Positions 26,477-35,111 are shown, numbered from the stretch's first letter. The stretch: DNA of 64,000 nucleotides from Polyangium mundeleinium (GCF_028369105.1 NZ_JAQNDO010000001.1:7224501-7288500), one strand, 5' to 3'. Made by a program: numbers and translations. Notes: generated from the letters alone by a model not told the origin.

Positions 26477-27664
26477 ATGGGGCGCGACGCGGCGCCCGTG
26501 GTGGCCCTTGCTGGGGCTTTCGTCGTGGCCAACGTCCTGCCGCTGGACAAGCGCGTGAACGTCGTTCGGCACCTCGTGGAGGGTGCCAGCGTGCGCGCGA
26601 CGTCGCGGCTCACGGACGTTTCGCTTCCGACGGTCCTCTCCACGCTCGTCCGCGTCGGGACGGGATGCGACCACCTCCACAACCTGCTCGTGAGGGATCT
26701 GGACATCCGCGAGATCGAGCTGGACGAGATCTGGTCCTACGTCGCGAAGAAGCAGGCCCGCGTGACCGCGGTGGATCCCGCCGAGTTCGGCGACGCGTAC
26801 GCCTATCTCGCCATGGCGCGCACGAAGAAGCTCATCGTGTCCTACCGCGTGGGGAAGCGGGACGAGGCGAACACGCGCGCGTTCGTCGCGGACCTCCGCG
26901 CCCGGCTCGTGACGATCCCGGAGATCTCCACGGACGGCTGGCAGAGCTACCCCGTCGCGGTCGGGCAGAGCTTCGGTGGCGCGGTCGACCACGCCGTGAT
27001 CCACAAGGACTACACGAAGAAGCGCCGCGCGGACGGCCAGAAGCACGACCACCGCTACGAGCCCCCGCGCGACCCGTTCATCACGAAGAAGGCGGCGCAC
27101 GGCGCGCCGAACCTCGATCGCGCGAGCACGTCTCATGTCGAGCGCGCGAACCTCACGGTCCGGATGCACGTCCGGCGCTTCACGCGCCTTTGCAACGGCT
27201 TCTCGAAGAAGATCGAGAACCACCGCGCCGCCGTGAGCCTGCACGTCGCCTGGTACAACTTCTGCCGCGTCCACGAGTCCTTGCGCGTCACGCCGGCCAT
27301 GGAGGCGGGCATCACGGATCACGTCTGGTCCGTGCAGGAGCTTGTCGAGCGTGCCCTTGCCGCGGAGTCGTGTGCGCCTCCGGAGCCGAAGAAGCTCGCG
27401 CCACCCGCCCCGGCCCCTGGGGAGAAGCAGGGCGCGGCGCGGGAGTTGCCGAACGGCAAGGGCTGGCTCCGCGCCCTGCCCGGCGGGAAGGGCAAGCCCG
27501 GCGAGGTCCCGCGCGGGCCTACGCCGCCCGCCACGCCCCCGGCGAGGGCCGGGACGGGGGAGGCGTCGAGCGACGCGCTTCCGCCACCGGGGACGCAACT
27601 AGACCTGTTCTCGTGGCGATATAGGGCACGGGATGGTGAGCAACTCGGGTTGTTCGACCCGTGA
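26477..27664 (+). CDS. IS1-like DDE transposase with C-terminal clamp-binding-like motifs
   Basis: A 395-aa transposase. An N-terminal HTH (KRVNVVRHLVEGASVRATSRL) is followed by a DDE core: ELDEIWSYV (D83), ISTDGWQSY (D153) and TSHVERANLTVRM (E222), then YNFCRVHESLRVTP, all typical of IS1-family-like enzymes. Unusually, ~95 Pro/Gly/Lys-rich residues follow, ending with QLDLF (374-378) and QLGLF (389-393). Both match the QL[SD]LF-type motif that binds the DNA-polymerase sliding clamp. Terminal inverted repeats were not located, so mobility of this copy is uncertain. Confidence 0.88.
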   Translation: MGRDAAPVVALAGAFVVANVLPLDKRVNVVRHLVEGASVRATSRLTDVSLPTVLSTLVRVGTGCDHLHNLLVRDLDIREIELDEIWSYVAKKQARVTAVDPAEFGDAYAYLAMARTKKLIVSYRVGKRDEANTRAFVADLRARLVTIPEISTDGWQSYPVAVGQSFGGAVDHAVIHKDYTKKRRADGQKHDHRYEPPRDPFITKKAAHGAPNLDRASTSHVERANLTVRMHVRRFTRLCNGFSKKIENHRAAVSLHVAWYNFCRVHESLRVTPAMEAGITDHVWSVQELVERALAAESCAPPEPKKLAPPAPAPGEKQGAARELPNGKGWLRALPGGKGKPGEVPRGPTPPATPPARAGTGEASSDALPPPGTQLDLFSWRYRARDGEQLGLFDP

Positions 27665-27791
27665 CTCGCCGTTTGTCGGTGCGAATGTTCAGGATTTTGC
27701 CGAGGCGGATGGTGAGGCCGGCGAGCACCAACACTTTCCCCCATCGGCCGAACCATGTAGGGTCGTCACCTTCCCTGACGGAGGTGGCTCG

Positions 27792-28610
27792 TTGGCGAAC
27801 TCGGACAAGCTCGCGGAGGTGGTGGCGATGATGGTCGAGAGGGATGAGGAGTTCCAGCCACTGAAAGAGGCGGCAAAGCCGAACGGCGACGAACCCGTGT
27901 GGCCGCTCTCGCGCCTCAAAGAATGCCTCGGGTACACCGCGAGCGAGAAGATCGACCCGGCCGTCAATCGGGCCAAAATCAGCGCGCAGACCGCTGGGCT
28001 GTCGATCAAGGAACATTTCGTCGCCGGGGACATCTTCGACGCGCCGGGCGAGATCTTCCTGACGAAGTACGCCGCCCTCCTTGTGACGATCAACGCGGAT
28101 CCGTCGAAGGAGAAGGTGGCGGTTGCCCAGTCCTACTTCGCGCTTCAGGCTGATAAGCAGCGGTTGGAAGACGAGAAGCGGCTGCGCACGCGGTTCGACG
28201 TCACGAACGAGAACAACAAGCTTCAGGGCGTCGCCGCCGACAAGGGCGTCCAGGACTTCGCGAAGTTTAACGGCGTGGGCCTTTACGCCCTCTACGGGGG
28301 GCGGAATCAGCAGAAGGTCAAGTCCATGAAGGGCCTGCCGCCTTCGGCGCAGCTTCTCGATCACGCTGGAAGCGAGGAGCTGGCGGCGAACCTCTTCCGC
28401 ATCACGCAGACGGCGGCCGCCCTTCGACGACAGACCACGAGGAGTGAGGATATTGCGACGGAAACCCATCGTCGCGTTGGGGAAAGCGTTCGGGGCGTGA
28501 TCCTCCGTGCAGGCAACACGCCTCCGGAAAGGCTGCCCGTGTCACCCACCAAGATCGACAAGCTCGCGACCAAGGTGAAGAAGGAGCTGAAGTCGGGGCC
28601 GAAGACCTAA
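27792..28610 (+). CDS. dinD: DinD-like DNA-damage-inducible protein / antirepressor relative
   Basis: A 272-aa homologue of DinD. The recognisable blocks are in order: LSRLKECLGY, IKEHFVAGD, LTKYAALLVTINADPSKEKVAVAQSYFA, FNGVGLYALYGG, LLDHAGSEELAANLFRITQT, HRRVGESVRGVI. DinD modulates RecA filaments in E. coli, and the family is related to phage BRO-N/antirepressor proteins. The open frame reaches 27633, but a perfect GGAGGTG lies 5 nt before TTG 27792, which decides the start. Its stop overlaps the stop of the sigma-like gene on the other strand by four bases. Confidence 0.87.
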   Translation: MANSDKLAEVVAMMVERDEEFQPLKEAAKPNGDEPVWPLSRLKECLGYTASEKIDPAVNRAKISAQTAGLSIKEHFVAGDIFDAPGEIFLTKYAALLVTINADPSKEKVAVAQSYFALQADKQRLEDEKRLRTRFDVTNENNKLQGVAADKGVQDFAKFNGVGLYALYGGRNQQKVKSMKGLPPSAQLLDHAGSEELAANLFRITQTAAALRRQTTRSEDIATETHRRVGESVRGVILRAGNTPPERLPVSPTKIDKLATKVKKELKSGPKT

Positions 28611-29200
28611 CGCTTCCGCTTACGGTTCTTCCACGTGGGGCGTGGAGCCTGCTTCGGGGCGGGAGCCGCCCCAAGCTTCCGGAGGACGGCGCGAGCCTTC
28701 TTCTCGTGGACGTAGAACGTCGCCCGAGGCAGGCCAGCAGCTCGCGCCGCGTCCGCGCCGATCAGCCCGCGGGCGCCGAGGTCTACGACATGGGCGACGA
28801 TCGGGCTCGACGCCATGGCTCGCGCGAGCAGATCCCGCGCCTCGATCGCCGGCATCGGATCCGGCGTCGCGAGGACGGGAGCCGACCGGAGCGAGGACAT
28901 GGGGATCTCGCGCCAGAAGGCCCGGCGCGAGAGGTTCTGCGCGTGGTAGAACGCCGTCTGCCTGGCGAACCCGCGGAGGGCCGCATCGGGCGGCGTGCCC
29001 TCCGCGCCACGGACACGCCCATCGTTCAGGGCTTCCCACGTTGTGATCACCGTGTCCTGCACGAGATCGGGCACGTGCCGCCGTTCCACGCCGATCGCGC
29101 GGGCATGGCGGAGGAGCATCGGGCGCATGGCCTCGATGTCCCCCGCGTCCGCCTCAACAATCGGCGCGCCCCCACCGGGGGAGGCGCGGTACCGGATCAC
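28607..29200 (-). CDS. ECF-sigma-like protein
   Basis: A 197-aa protein. Region-2-like sequence (VPDLVQDTVITTWEALNDG ... LRGFARQTAFYHAQNLSRR) and a C-terminal HTH (GADAARAAGLPRATFYVHEKKARAVLRK) resemble sigma-70 family members. Spacing and signature are diverged, so it could be a regulator that mimics sigma. The C-terminus is highly basic. GTG 29200 overlaps the stop of the preceding gene (GTGA), so translation is coupled to the upstream HTH genes. It is tail-to-tail with dinD. Last gene of a four-gene operon. Confidence 0.68.
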   Translation of the reverse strand: MIRYRASPGGGAPIVEADAGDIEAMRPMLLRHARAIGVERRHVPDLVQDTVITTWEALNDGRVRGAEGTPPDAALRGFARQTAFYHAQNLSRRAFWREIPMSSLRSAPVLATPDPMPAIEARDLLARAMASSPIVAHVVDLGARGLIGADAARAAGLPRATFYVHEKKARAVLRKLGAAPAPKQAPRPTWKNRKRKR

Positions 29201-29466
29201 GGCGCGTCGCCTCGCACGAGGGCTTCCACCTCGACGTCGAGCGCGTGCGCCACGTGCGTGGCGAAGTGCAGCGTGCAGGCGATTTGCCCGCGAAGGAACG
29301 CCTGCACATACATCGGCGCGTAGCCGATCGTATCGGCGACCTTCCACAAGGTCCGCGCGGCGACGACGGGCGCGAGGGCTTTCCGTACGCGTTCGGCCTG
29401 CTCCGCGGAGAGCACCGCAGGCAAGCTCTCCGGGGCCTTGTCTTGATCCTGGTCGTGGTCGCTCAC
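29197..29466 (-). CDS. Tiny HTH protein, third of three
   Basis: An 89-aa protein. Its core (VRKALAPVVAARTLWKVADTIGYAPMYVQAFLRGQIACTLHFATHVAHALDVEVEALVRG) follows the Cro/CI helix-turn-helix layout and parallels the two preceding small proteins: a first helix, V/A-G-x turn, A-x-x-I-A helix and D-x-L-x-G ending. GTG 29466 overlaps the previous stop as GTGA. The N-terminal ~25 residues are Asp/Gln rich. Function is inferred as DNA-binding; no target is known. Confidence 0.68.
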   Translation of the reverse strand: MSDHDQDQDKAPESLPAVLSAEQAERVRKALAPVVAARTLWKVADTIGYAPMYVQAFLRGQIACTLHFATHVAHALDVEVEALVRGDAP

Positions 29467-29786
29467 GAGGCCCCTCCCTTCCGCTTCGGGGGCGTCACGA
29501 GCGAGAGCGCGGGCGCCTTGCGGGGCGGTGCCTTGCCCGCGAGGGCATCGTCGAGCGAGAGCCCCACGGCGCGGGCGATGCTCCGCGCGAGCGCCATGTT
29601 GCCCGGCTCCGTCCCGTCGCAGAACGCGAGCACGACGGAGCGACGGAAGCCGACCTTGTGCGCCACAAGGATCCACGAGCCCAACTCGCGGTGGAGGTGG
29701 CGCAGCAAGGCGCGGAGGTTCGCCCGCTGGATCTCGATCAAGTCGGACCCACGGAGGGGCCGATCGCGGTGGTCGGAGGCCATCAC
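29463..29786 (-). CDS. Tiny HTH protein, second of three
   Basis: A 107-aa protein starting at GTG 29786, which overlaps the previous stop as GTGA. The core (NLRALLRHLHRELGSWILVAHKVGFRRSVVLAFCDGTEPGNMALARSIARAVGLSLDDALAG) aligns with its two neighbours. The C-terminal tail (PPRKAPALSLVTPPKRKGGAS) is basic and ends in RKGGAS/KRKGGAS, as does the first protein of the set, a sign of duplication. Long upstream frames in the track region are non-coding readings of the preceding gene. Confidence 0.68.
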   Translation of the reverse strand: MMASDHRDRPLRGSDLIEIQRANLRALLRHLHRELGSWILVAHKVGFRRSVVLAFCDGTEPGNMALARSIARAVGLSLDDALAGKAPPRKAPALSLVTPPKRKGGAS

Positions 29787-30115
29787 GACGCGCCTCCCTT
29801 CCGCCCGCAGAGCGCGCACGCCCCAACGACATGCGGGCGACCAGCGAGGACTTGCTCGACGGGGATGCCCGCGGCGCGAGCGAGGAGCACGGCGACGGCG
29901 TAGGACGTCGACTCCGCGGCGCGGATGAGCGTGGTCCGGTGGACGCCCACGACCGCGGCGAGAACGTCGAGCCCGCCGTAGGCGCGGGCGACGTTGCGGA
30001 TCGTGGCGCGGATCCGCTTGCGTTCTTCGGACGTGGGGAGGAGGGACGGGCTCTTCCGGCCCTTGGGCGGACGAGTCCCTTGGCCCCGCGGGGCGGGGTG
30101 TACTAGACGAAGCAT
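29783..30115 (-). CDS. Tiny HTH protein, first of three (operon start)
   Basis: A 110-aa protein. ATG 30115 has GGAG 9 nt upstream and was chosen over TTG 30151. The core (IRATIRNVARAYGGLDVLAAVVGVHRTTLIRAAESTSYAVAVLLARAAGIPVEQVLAG) is a Cro/CI-like HTH, clearly related to the next two. The end, ACALCGRKGGAS, carries a CxxC pair. First gene of a translationally coupled operon of three HTH proteins and a sigma-like protein. Confidence 0.68.
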   Translation of the reverse strand: MLRLVHPAPRGQGTRPPKGRKSPSLLPTSEERKRIRATIRNVARAYGGLDVLAAVVGVHRTTLIRAAESTSYAVAVLLARAAGIPVEQVLAGRPHVVGACALCGRKGGAS

Positions 30116-30288
30116 GGGTTGCGACTCCGGCTTGAACGGGGTTGCGGCCAAGTCGCCTCGTGGGGTTCACAGGTCCCACGGGGCGGCGCCTTTTCAGGCC
30201 CGCCGAACCTACGCGCCGAAATCGCGGCCCGCTACAGCCGATCGCCAATCTTGATCAGCTACGGCCTATCTTGATCGGCACCCGCGGG

Positions 30289-30311
30289 CGCGTCTCCAAG
30301 GCGCGCGGGCG
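30289..30311. repeat. 23-bp direct repeat, right copy
   Basis: Identical to 25787-25809. It is followed by more GCGC sequence and sits between the HTH operon promoter side and the glycosyltransferase gene. No gene is supported in 30116-30582. Confidence 0.65.
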
Positions 30312-30505
30312 CGCCTTCTCCTCATGCCCACACGTGTGCAACCGGAATCTTGGGTGGCACTTCAGACCGGGAACTCGGGTAACACTTCCTCGCGGCTGGC
30401 GATGTCGACCTCCCCTTGGGTGGCGTGAACCGGGGAGGGCCGATCCGTCGTCAGCGGTACGTGAAGCTAGCAGGTTACGCCGAGTCAGGGGTGCCGGAAC
30501 CCGTA

Positions 30506-30577
30506 GCGGCAGCGGCAGCGGAAGCGGAAGCGGAAGCGGAAGCGGAAGCGGCAGCGGAAGCGGAAGCGGAAGCGGGG
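30506..30577. repeat. Hexanucleotide tract (GGAAGC)n after the glycosyltransferase stop
   Basis: About twelve copies of GGAAGC/GGCAGC end 5 bp from the TAG of the minus-strand gene, so the transcript would read (CCGCUU)n straight after its stop. Longest tract in the window. Confidence 0.88.
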
Positions 30578-30582
30578 CTCCG

Positions 30583-32268
30583 CTACCGCCCCTTCCGCCG
30601 ATAAATCCAGATGACCGGCGTCCCATGCAGCCCCGCCACGTGGGCCGGCTGCACCGTCCCATAAGCCACCCACGCCTGGTACTCCTGCCCCAGCATGTGC
30701 GGTTCGTGGTGGTAGAGCGCAAAGTCCGCCTCGTGAACCGCGCCGACCCCGCGGATGTCCTTCCGCAGCCGGCCGTCCTTTTGCAGCATCTCCCACGAGG
30801 GCCAGGCCGTATCGTGCACGTAGACGGTCCCGCCCTTCGGCACCTCGTGGTTGAGGTACTCCACCACCGCGCCCGTCGTGTAGCCCCAAAACGTCCGATT
30901 GAGCCCGAGCGTCGCCGCGCCCTTCGCCCCGCCCACGAGCGGCGTGTAGTTCGAGAGCCCCCACGGATGGGACGCCGCCGTCTCCGCGATCGGCGCCGCG
31001 AGCAGCACCGCAAAAAGCCCCATCGCCGCCGCAGGGCCGCGCGCGAAACGCCGGAGGTTCGTCGCTTTCAGCCGGCGCAGCTCCACGCGGAGCACGGAGA
31101 CGAGCCAGGACACCCCTGCCCCGGCGAAGAGCGCGAGGAACGGATACGCCTGCATCCAGTGCTTCGTGCCGCCGAAGATGGGCGTCTTCGGCAGGACCCA
31201 CGCGCCGTAGGAAATGCCGATCGCCATGAGCCAGAGCAGATCCGTCTCACCGCCCTCACGCCGCGCAACCTTCCCGGCCCGCGCCCGGAGGAGCGCCTGG
31301 ATCCGCGCCCGCGCCCGCACGCAGAGCCCGAGGGCGGAGAGCGCGAGCGTCACCGCCGGCACCGTCGCCGCCGTCATCACCGGCGCATAAAGCCGCGGCA
31401 TGGGCGGCGTCCAGTACGTCCGCCCGAGGAATTCCATGTTGTAATACTCGTGGTTCAGGTGGAACGACGCATACGCGCCGAGCCGCGCGAACGTATCCCG
31501 CCAGATCCACGGCCAGAGCGCGTACATCACGAGCGGGCCGAGCACGGCCATCGCGCCGAGTGCAGCGAGGGCCCGGCGCGCCGTCTGCTTCATGTCCCCG
31601 CCCGTCAACCGGTCCCGCACGAGGCAAAGCGCGACGAACGTGACGGCGAGGATCGGCAAGAACCACGCATTGTGCTTGGTATCGAGCGCGAGGCCGAACG
31701 CGAGCCCCGCCGCGATCGGCCAGCGGGATCCGCCCTCCCGCATCGCCTTCCAGAAGCAATACGTGGCGAGCAGGAACATGGTCACGACGGGGACGTCGAA
31801 GCAGGCGAGGTGCGCGTTGTAGAAGAAACGCGGCATGCAGAAGAGCGCGATCGCCGCGAAGAGCCCCGCGATCCGCCCGCGCGCCTCGGCGCCCCAGCGA
31901 TAGACGAGCCCGACGCCCGCACCCGCGAGGAAGATGCCCGGGAATCGATAACTCGTCCCCTCCATCGCGAAGAGGTGCAGCTTCTTCTGCAGGAAGAGGT
32001 TCGAGAGCGCGAACAGCGATTTGATGAGCCCCGGGTGCTCGCTGTTCACCCGCCACGCGTTGTCGATCGCCTTCGGCTCGAACGCCGCCCGCGGGTTCGC
32101 GAAGAGGAGCTCGAACCAGCGGCGGTAGCTGTCGGCCGCGTGAAAGTAAAACCCCTCGTCCCGCGCATACCCGAGGTCGCCCACGGTCGCGACGAGCAAG
32201 GCCATCACGACGCCCGCGAGCAGCGCAGCGATAAGATCGTCTTTCCAGGTGAGCTTGACCCCGCTCAT
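30583..32268 (-). CDS. PMT/ArnT-like membrane glycosyltransferase
   Basis: A 561-aa multi-spanning protein of about 10-12 helices (e.g. LIAALLAGVVMALLVATVG, LFAAIALFCMPRFFYNAHLA, ALAALGAMAVLGPLVMYALW). An acidic residue pair after the first helix (GYARDEGFYFHAADSYRRW) and the large C-terminal soluble part fit GT-C enzymes related to protein O-mannosyltransferase/ArnT, which transfer sugars from polyprenyl-phosphate donors outside the cytoplasm. ATG 32268 overlaps the upstream stop as ATGA, third in a three-gene operon. Confidence 0.83.
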   Translation of the reverse strand: MSGVKLTWKDDLIAALLAGVVMALLVATVGDLGYARDEGFYFHAADSYRRWFELLFANPRAAFEPKAIDNAWRVNSEHPGLIKSLFALSNLFLQKKLHLFAMEGTSYRFPGIFLAGAGVGLVYRWGAEARGRIAGLFAAIALFCMPRFFYNAHLACFDVPVVTMFLLATYCFWKAMREGGSRWPIAAGLAFGLALDTKHNAWFLPILAVTFVALCLVRDRLTGGDMKQTARRALAALGAMAVLGPLVMYALWPWIWRDTFARLGAYASFHLNHEYYNMEFLGRTYWTPPMPRLYAPVMTAATVPAVTLALSALGLCVRARARIQALLRARAGKVARREGGETDLLWLMAIGISYGAWVLPKTPIFGGTKHWMQAYPFLALFAGAGVSWLVSVLRVELRRLKATNLRRFARGPAAAMGLFAVLLAAPIAETAASHPWGLSNYTPLVGGAKGAATLGLNRTFWGYTTGAVVEYLNHEVPKGGTVYVHDTAWPSWEMLQKDGRLRKDIRGVGAVHEADFALYHHEPHMLGQEYQAWVAYGTVQPAHVAGLHGTPVIWIYRRKGR

Positions 32269-33233
32269 CGCGTGTCCGCCTCGAAGCAAAAGTGCCGGTG
32301 CGCGTGGTTCTTGCTCGACACGAAAAACTCCACGGTCGCGCTCTTCTTGCCCGCGTGGGCGCCGAGCGGCATCTCGAACGCCGCCCACCCCTCGCCGTCC
32401 CGGTGCTCCCAGCGGCCGATCTCCTCGCCGTCGACGCGCACGGCGAGCGCGACCGGCGCCCCCTTCCGCTCGCGCTCGATGATCCAGTACATCCCGCCAT
32501 GCCCGCGGATCACGGTCCCGAGCGGGACGCCCGAGAATCGCGTGACGACCTCGCCCCGCGCCGGCGGGTGCGAGAAGAGGCAGCGGCGCGGGCGGAAATC
32601 CTGGTCCGCGATGACGGTCGGGCCGATGCTGAAAAACGTGCCGCCGGGGCATTCGAAGCGCGCCGCGGGGAACGTGGGGTGGCCGCCGAGGCCGCCGGCG
32701 AGGACACGCGCGTTCGGGTTCCACATGCAGGCGGCCTCGGGGCTCGTCACGCGGACGTCCGCCTGCGTGGGGCCGAGGGCGTCGACGAAATCGAAGACCA
32801 CCTCGGCGGGGCTCGGGTTTTCGAGGCGCCGGATCACGAAAGGCCCGACCTCACGCCGGCCGGTCTCACGAAAGCCCAAGAGCTCGGGCGCGCTCTCCCC
32901 GAGGGCCGAGATCTCCAGCGCCGCGCGATACCGCGACACGTCCGGCCGCGCCACGTCGCGGAGCGGAAAGACTTCGTCGCCGAGCGCCTGCCGCGCGAGC
33001 GGCTCGGCCCAGGACGGCGCGACCACCACGAGCTCGCCTTGCTTTCGCTCCTCGGCCATGGGCCCCACGAGGGCCGCCCAGTCCGCGAAGTCGGGCCCCC
33101 GCCGCGAGGAGACGAAAAACCCGGCAAGCTCGGCGATCCCGAGGGCCACGAAGGCCCCGAGCAGGGGTTTGGGGCGTAGGGCGCCGGAGGCGACCCGGAG
33201 CCCCAAGCGTAGACCACGTGGCCACCACCTCAT
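32265..33233 (-). CDS. Membrane-anchored protein of the glycan operon
   Basis: A 322-aa protein with one N-terminal helix (LLGAFVALGIAELAGFFV) and a mostly soluble extracytoplasmic part. The late segment (YWIIERERKGAPVALAVRVDGEEIGRWEHRDGEGWAAFEMPLGAHAGKKSATVEFFVSS) looks like a beta-sandwich carbohydrate-binding or jelly-roll domain. ATGA overlaps exist at both ends, so it is translated with the YfhO-like and GT-C proteins and probably works with them. Not recognised as a named family. Confidence 0.75.
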   Translation of the reverse strand: MRWWPRGLRLGLRVASGALRPKPLLGAFVALGIAELAGFFVSSRRGPDFADWAALVGPMAEERKQGELVVVAPSWAEPLARQALGDEVFPLRDVARPDVSRYRAALEISALGESAPELLGFRETGRREVGPFVIRRLENPSPAEVVFDFVDALGPTQADVRVTSPEAACMWNPNARVLAGGLGGHPTFPAARFECPGGTFFSIGPTVIADQDFRPRRCLFSHPPARGEVVTRFSGVPLGTVIRGHGGMYWIIERERKGAPVALAVRVDGEEIGRWEHRDGEGWAAFEMPLGAHAGKKSATVEFFVSSKNHAHRHFCFEADTR

Positions 33234-35053
33234 CCCTGCACCTTCCCCTCGTCCTCGCGTTTTTCGGCGCGCACCATCGCAATGGCGCCTACGAGCGCCG
33301 CGAGCCCAACCAAAAACCCCGCAAGGAACCCCGGCGGCCGATACACCAAGGAGAGCGTCGTCACGCCCTGTGGCAGGCGCACGGCGACGCGGTTGTCCAC
33401 GTTCTCCACCTTGCCCGCCGACACCCGCCAGCCCTCGTCGTAGTTCATGTTGTACACGACGAGCGATCCCGCCTCCGCGCCCGCAAGCTCGATCGTCGCG
33501 CCGTTCGGGCTCCAATGCGTGAGCTTCGCCGTGCCCGGCCCCTCCGCGACGAACACCTCGCCCTGGTGGCGCGGATCGTCCGACGCGAGCGCGCCTTTCC
33601 GCTCGAACGGCGGCGCGCCGTAACAATCGAGCACGCCCGTGTTGCCGAGCATCGCGAGGTACATCGGCCCCGCCCAGTCGCGCTGCTTGTACTGGAACGG
33701 CGGGTTTTTCTCGAAATGAAAGGGCCTGTCCGCAGGGATGTGATCGGGTGGGACCATCCACATCGACTGCGCCATGGGCTTCTGCGCCCCGCGCGCCACG
33801 TCGATCCCGATCAAGAACACGAGCGCCGCGAGCGCCGCGTCGAGCCAAGGCCGCCGCCGGCCCGCCCGCTCCACGAGCCGCCCGATCCCGCTCGCCGCCA
33901 CGATCGCGAGGACGAGCACCGCCGGATACAAAAACCGCGACGGCACGTGCTGGGATCGGAAGACCGGCACGTGCTCGTGCAAGAGCGTCCACGGCGCGTT
34001 CGGGTGGAACGCCCCGAGCCCGAGCAGCCCAAAAAGCGCGCCGACCACCTTGAGCGCCGCCTCCCGTTTGCCCTGCACGAGCAAGAGCGCGAGCGCGAGG
34101 ATCAGCACGCCGGGCAGCCCGATGTACATCCCCCACTCGTGCCACCCATACGCCGGCACGCGCACGGGCCGCGACCCAAAGCCCTGATCCGGCGCCGTCA
34201 GCATCGTGAAGAGCGCGCCCATGTCGATCGCCTCGGTCGAGGGCACGAGCCGCGGCGCCTTGCCGAAGACGTCGAGCATCGGGAAGAGTTTTGGTGCTGC
34301 GAGCGAGACGCCGAGCAGGCCCGAAGCGCCGAGCACCACGAGCGGCCGCGCGCTCTTCTCCAGCACGCCGACCACGATCGCGTAAATCCCCAGCGCGAGC
34401 ACCGTGTGCGGGAGCGGATAGATGCCGCCCGCGTAGACGAGCGCGGCGAACGTGGCGCCGAGCAAGACGACGTCGAGGGCGCGGTTTGGTGTCTTTCGCG
34501 CGCGCTCGAAGAAGAAGAGCGCCCACGGCAGGAACGCGTAGGCGAGGTGCCAGGTGTGGCCCGAGGCCGTTTGCAGCGCCCAGCGCCCGTTCACCGCCCA
34601 GAGCGCCGCCACGAGCGCCCGCGCCCCGTGGCTCTTCGTGAACCGCGATCCGGCCGCATACGCCCCCGCCGCGCCGATCAAGGCCATGCCCACGACCTCG
34701 ACCCGGATCGCGAGGTTCATCGGCAAGACCAGATAGGCGAGCAGCCACGGCGAGACGAGGATCGTGTCCGCCTCGACGTACCCCCAGGCCGGAAATCCTC
34801 CGCATGCGTACGGATTCCAGAAGGGCATCTCGTGGTGATCGAGCAGGCTCGTCTTGACGAGGTAGCGGTGCGAGGTCTGCACGTCCCAGTCGTGGAAGCC
34901 GAACGTGTGTGCCTTGAGGAGCCACGGCAGCACGACCACCACGACGGCCACGAGCATCGAGAGGCCCGCGAGGAGCGCAGCAGCGGCGCGGGGCGGATCA
35001 CGCCGCGCGGCAGCGAGGAGGCGACGCGGGAGGGAAAGAGCGGGCTTGTCCAC
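33230..35053 (-). CDS. YfhO-like polytopic membrane protein
   Basis: A protein of about 607 aa with a first helix LLAGLSMLVAVVVVVLPWLL, then FGFHDWDVQTSHRYL and more than ten further helices, and a C-terminal beta domain (SLVVYNMNYDEGWRVSAGK ... GVTTLSLVYRPPGFLAGFLVG). The layout and the closing block are those of the YfhO family, GT-C-type proteins involved in glycosylating lipoteichoic acid or other glycans. The start is uncertain: GTG 35053 was chosen, and GTG 35074 is equally possible. It is divergent from the methyltransferase gene at 35112. Confidence 0.8.
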   Translation of the reverse strand: MDKPALSLPRRLLAAARRDPPRAAAALLAGLSMLVAVVVVVLPWLLKAHTFGFHDWDVQTSHRYLVKTSLLDHHEMPFWNPYACGGFPAWGYVEADTILVSPWLLAYLVLPMNLAIRVEVVGMALIGAAGAYAAGSRFTKSHGARALVAALWAVNGRWALQTASGHTWHLAYAFLPWALFFFERARKTPNRALDVVLLGATFAALVYAGGIYPLPHTVLALGIYAIVVGVLEKSARPLVVLGASGLLGVSLAAPKLFPMLDVFGKAPRLVPSTEAIDMGALFTMLTAPDQGFGSRPVRVPAYGWHEWGMYIGLPGVLILALALLLVQGKREAALKVVGALFGLLGLGAFHPNAPWTLLHEHVPVFRSQHVPSRFLYPAVLVLAIVAASGIGRLVERAGRRRPWLDAALAALVFLIGIDVARGAQKPMAQSMWMVPPDHIPADRPFHFEKNPPFQYKQRDWAGPMYLAMLGNTGVLDCYGAPPFERKGALASDDPRHQGEVFVAEGPGTAKLTHWSPNGATIELAGAEAGSLVVYNMNYDEGWRVSAGKVENVDNRVAVRLPQGVTTLSLVYRPPGFLAGFLVGLAALVGAIAMVRAEKREDEGKVQG

Positions 35054-35111
35054 GGGCGGCGCGGACGTTAGCACGTTGCCCCGCCGGGCTGCCTCGGCTA
35101 AGCCGCCGTCC

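Noticed and set aside
26225..27598. 457-codon minus-strand frame opposite the transposase
   Set aside because: Antisense shadow; the plus strand has the full DDE signature.
30142..33522. 1126-codon plus-strand frame opposite the glycan operon
   Set aside because: It is the antisense of three membrane-protein genes with clear helices and overlaps. Its composition is Arg/Pro/His rich, typical of a shadow.
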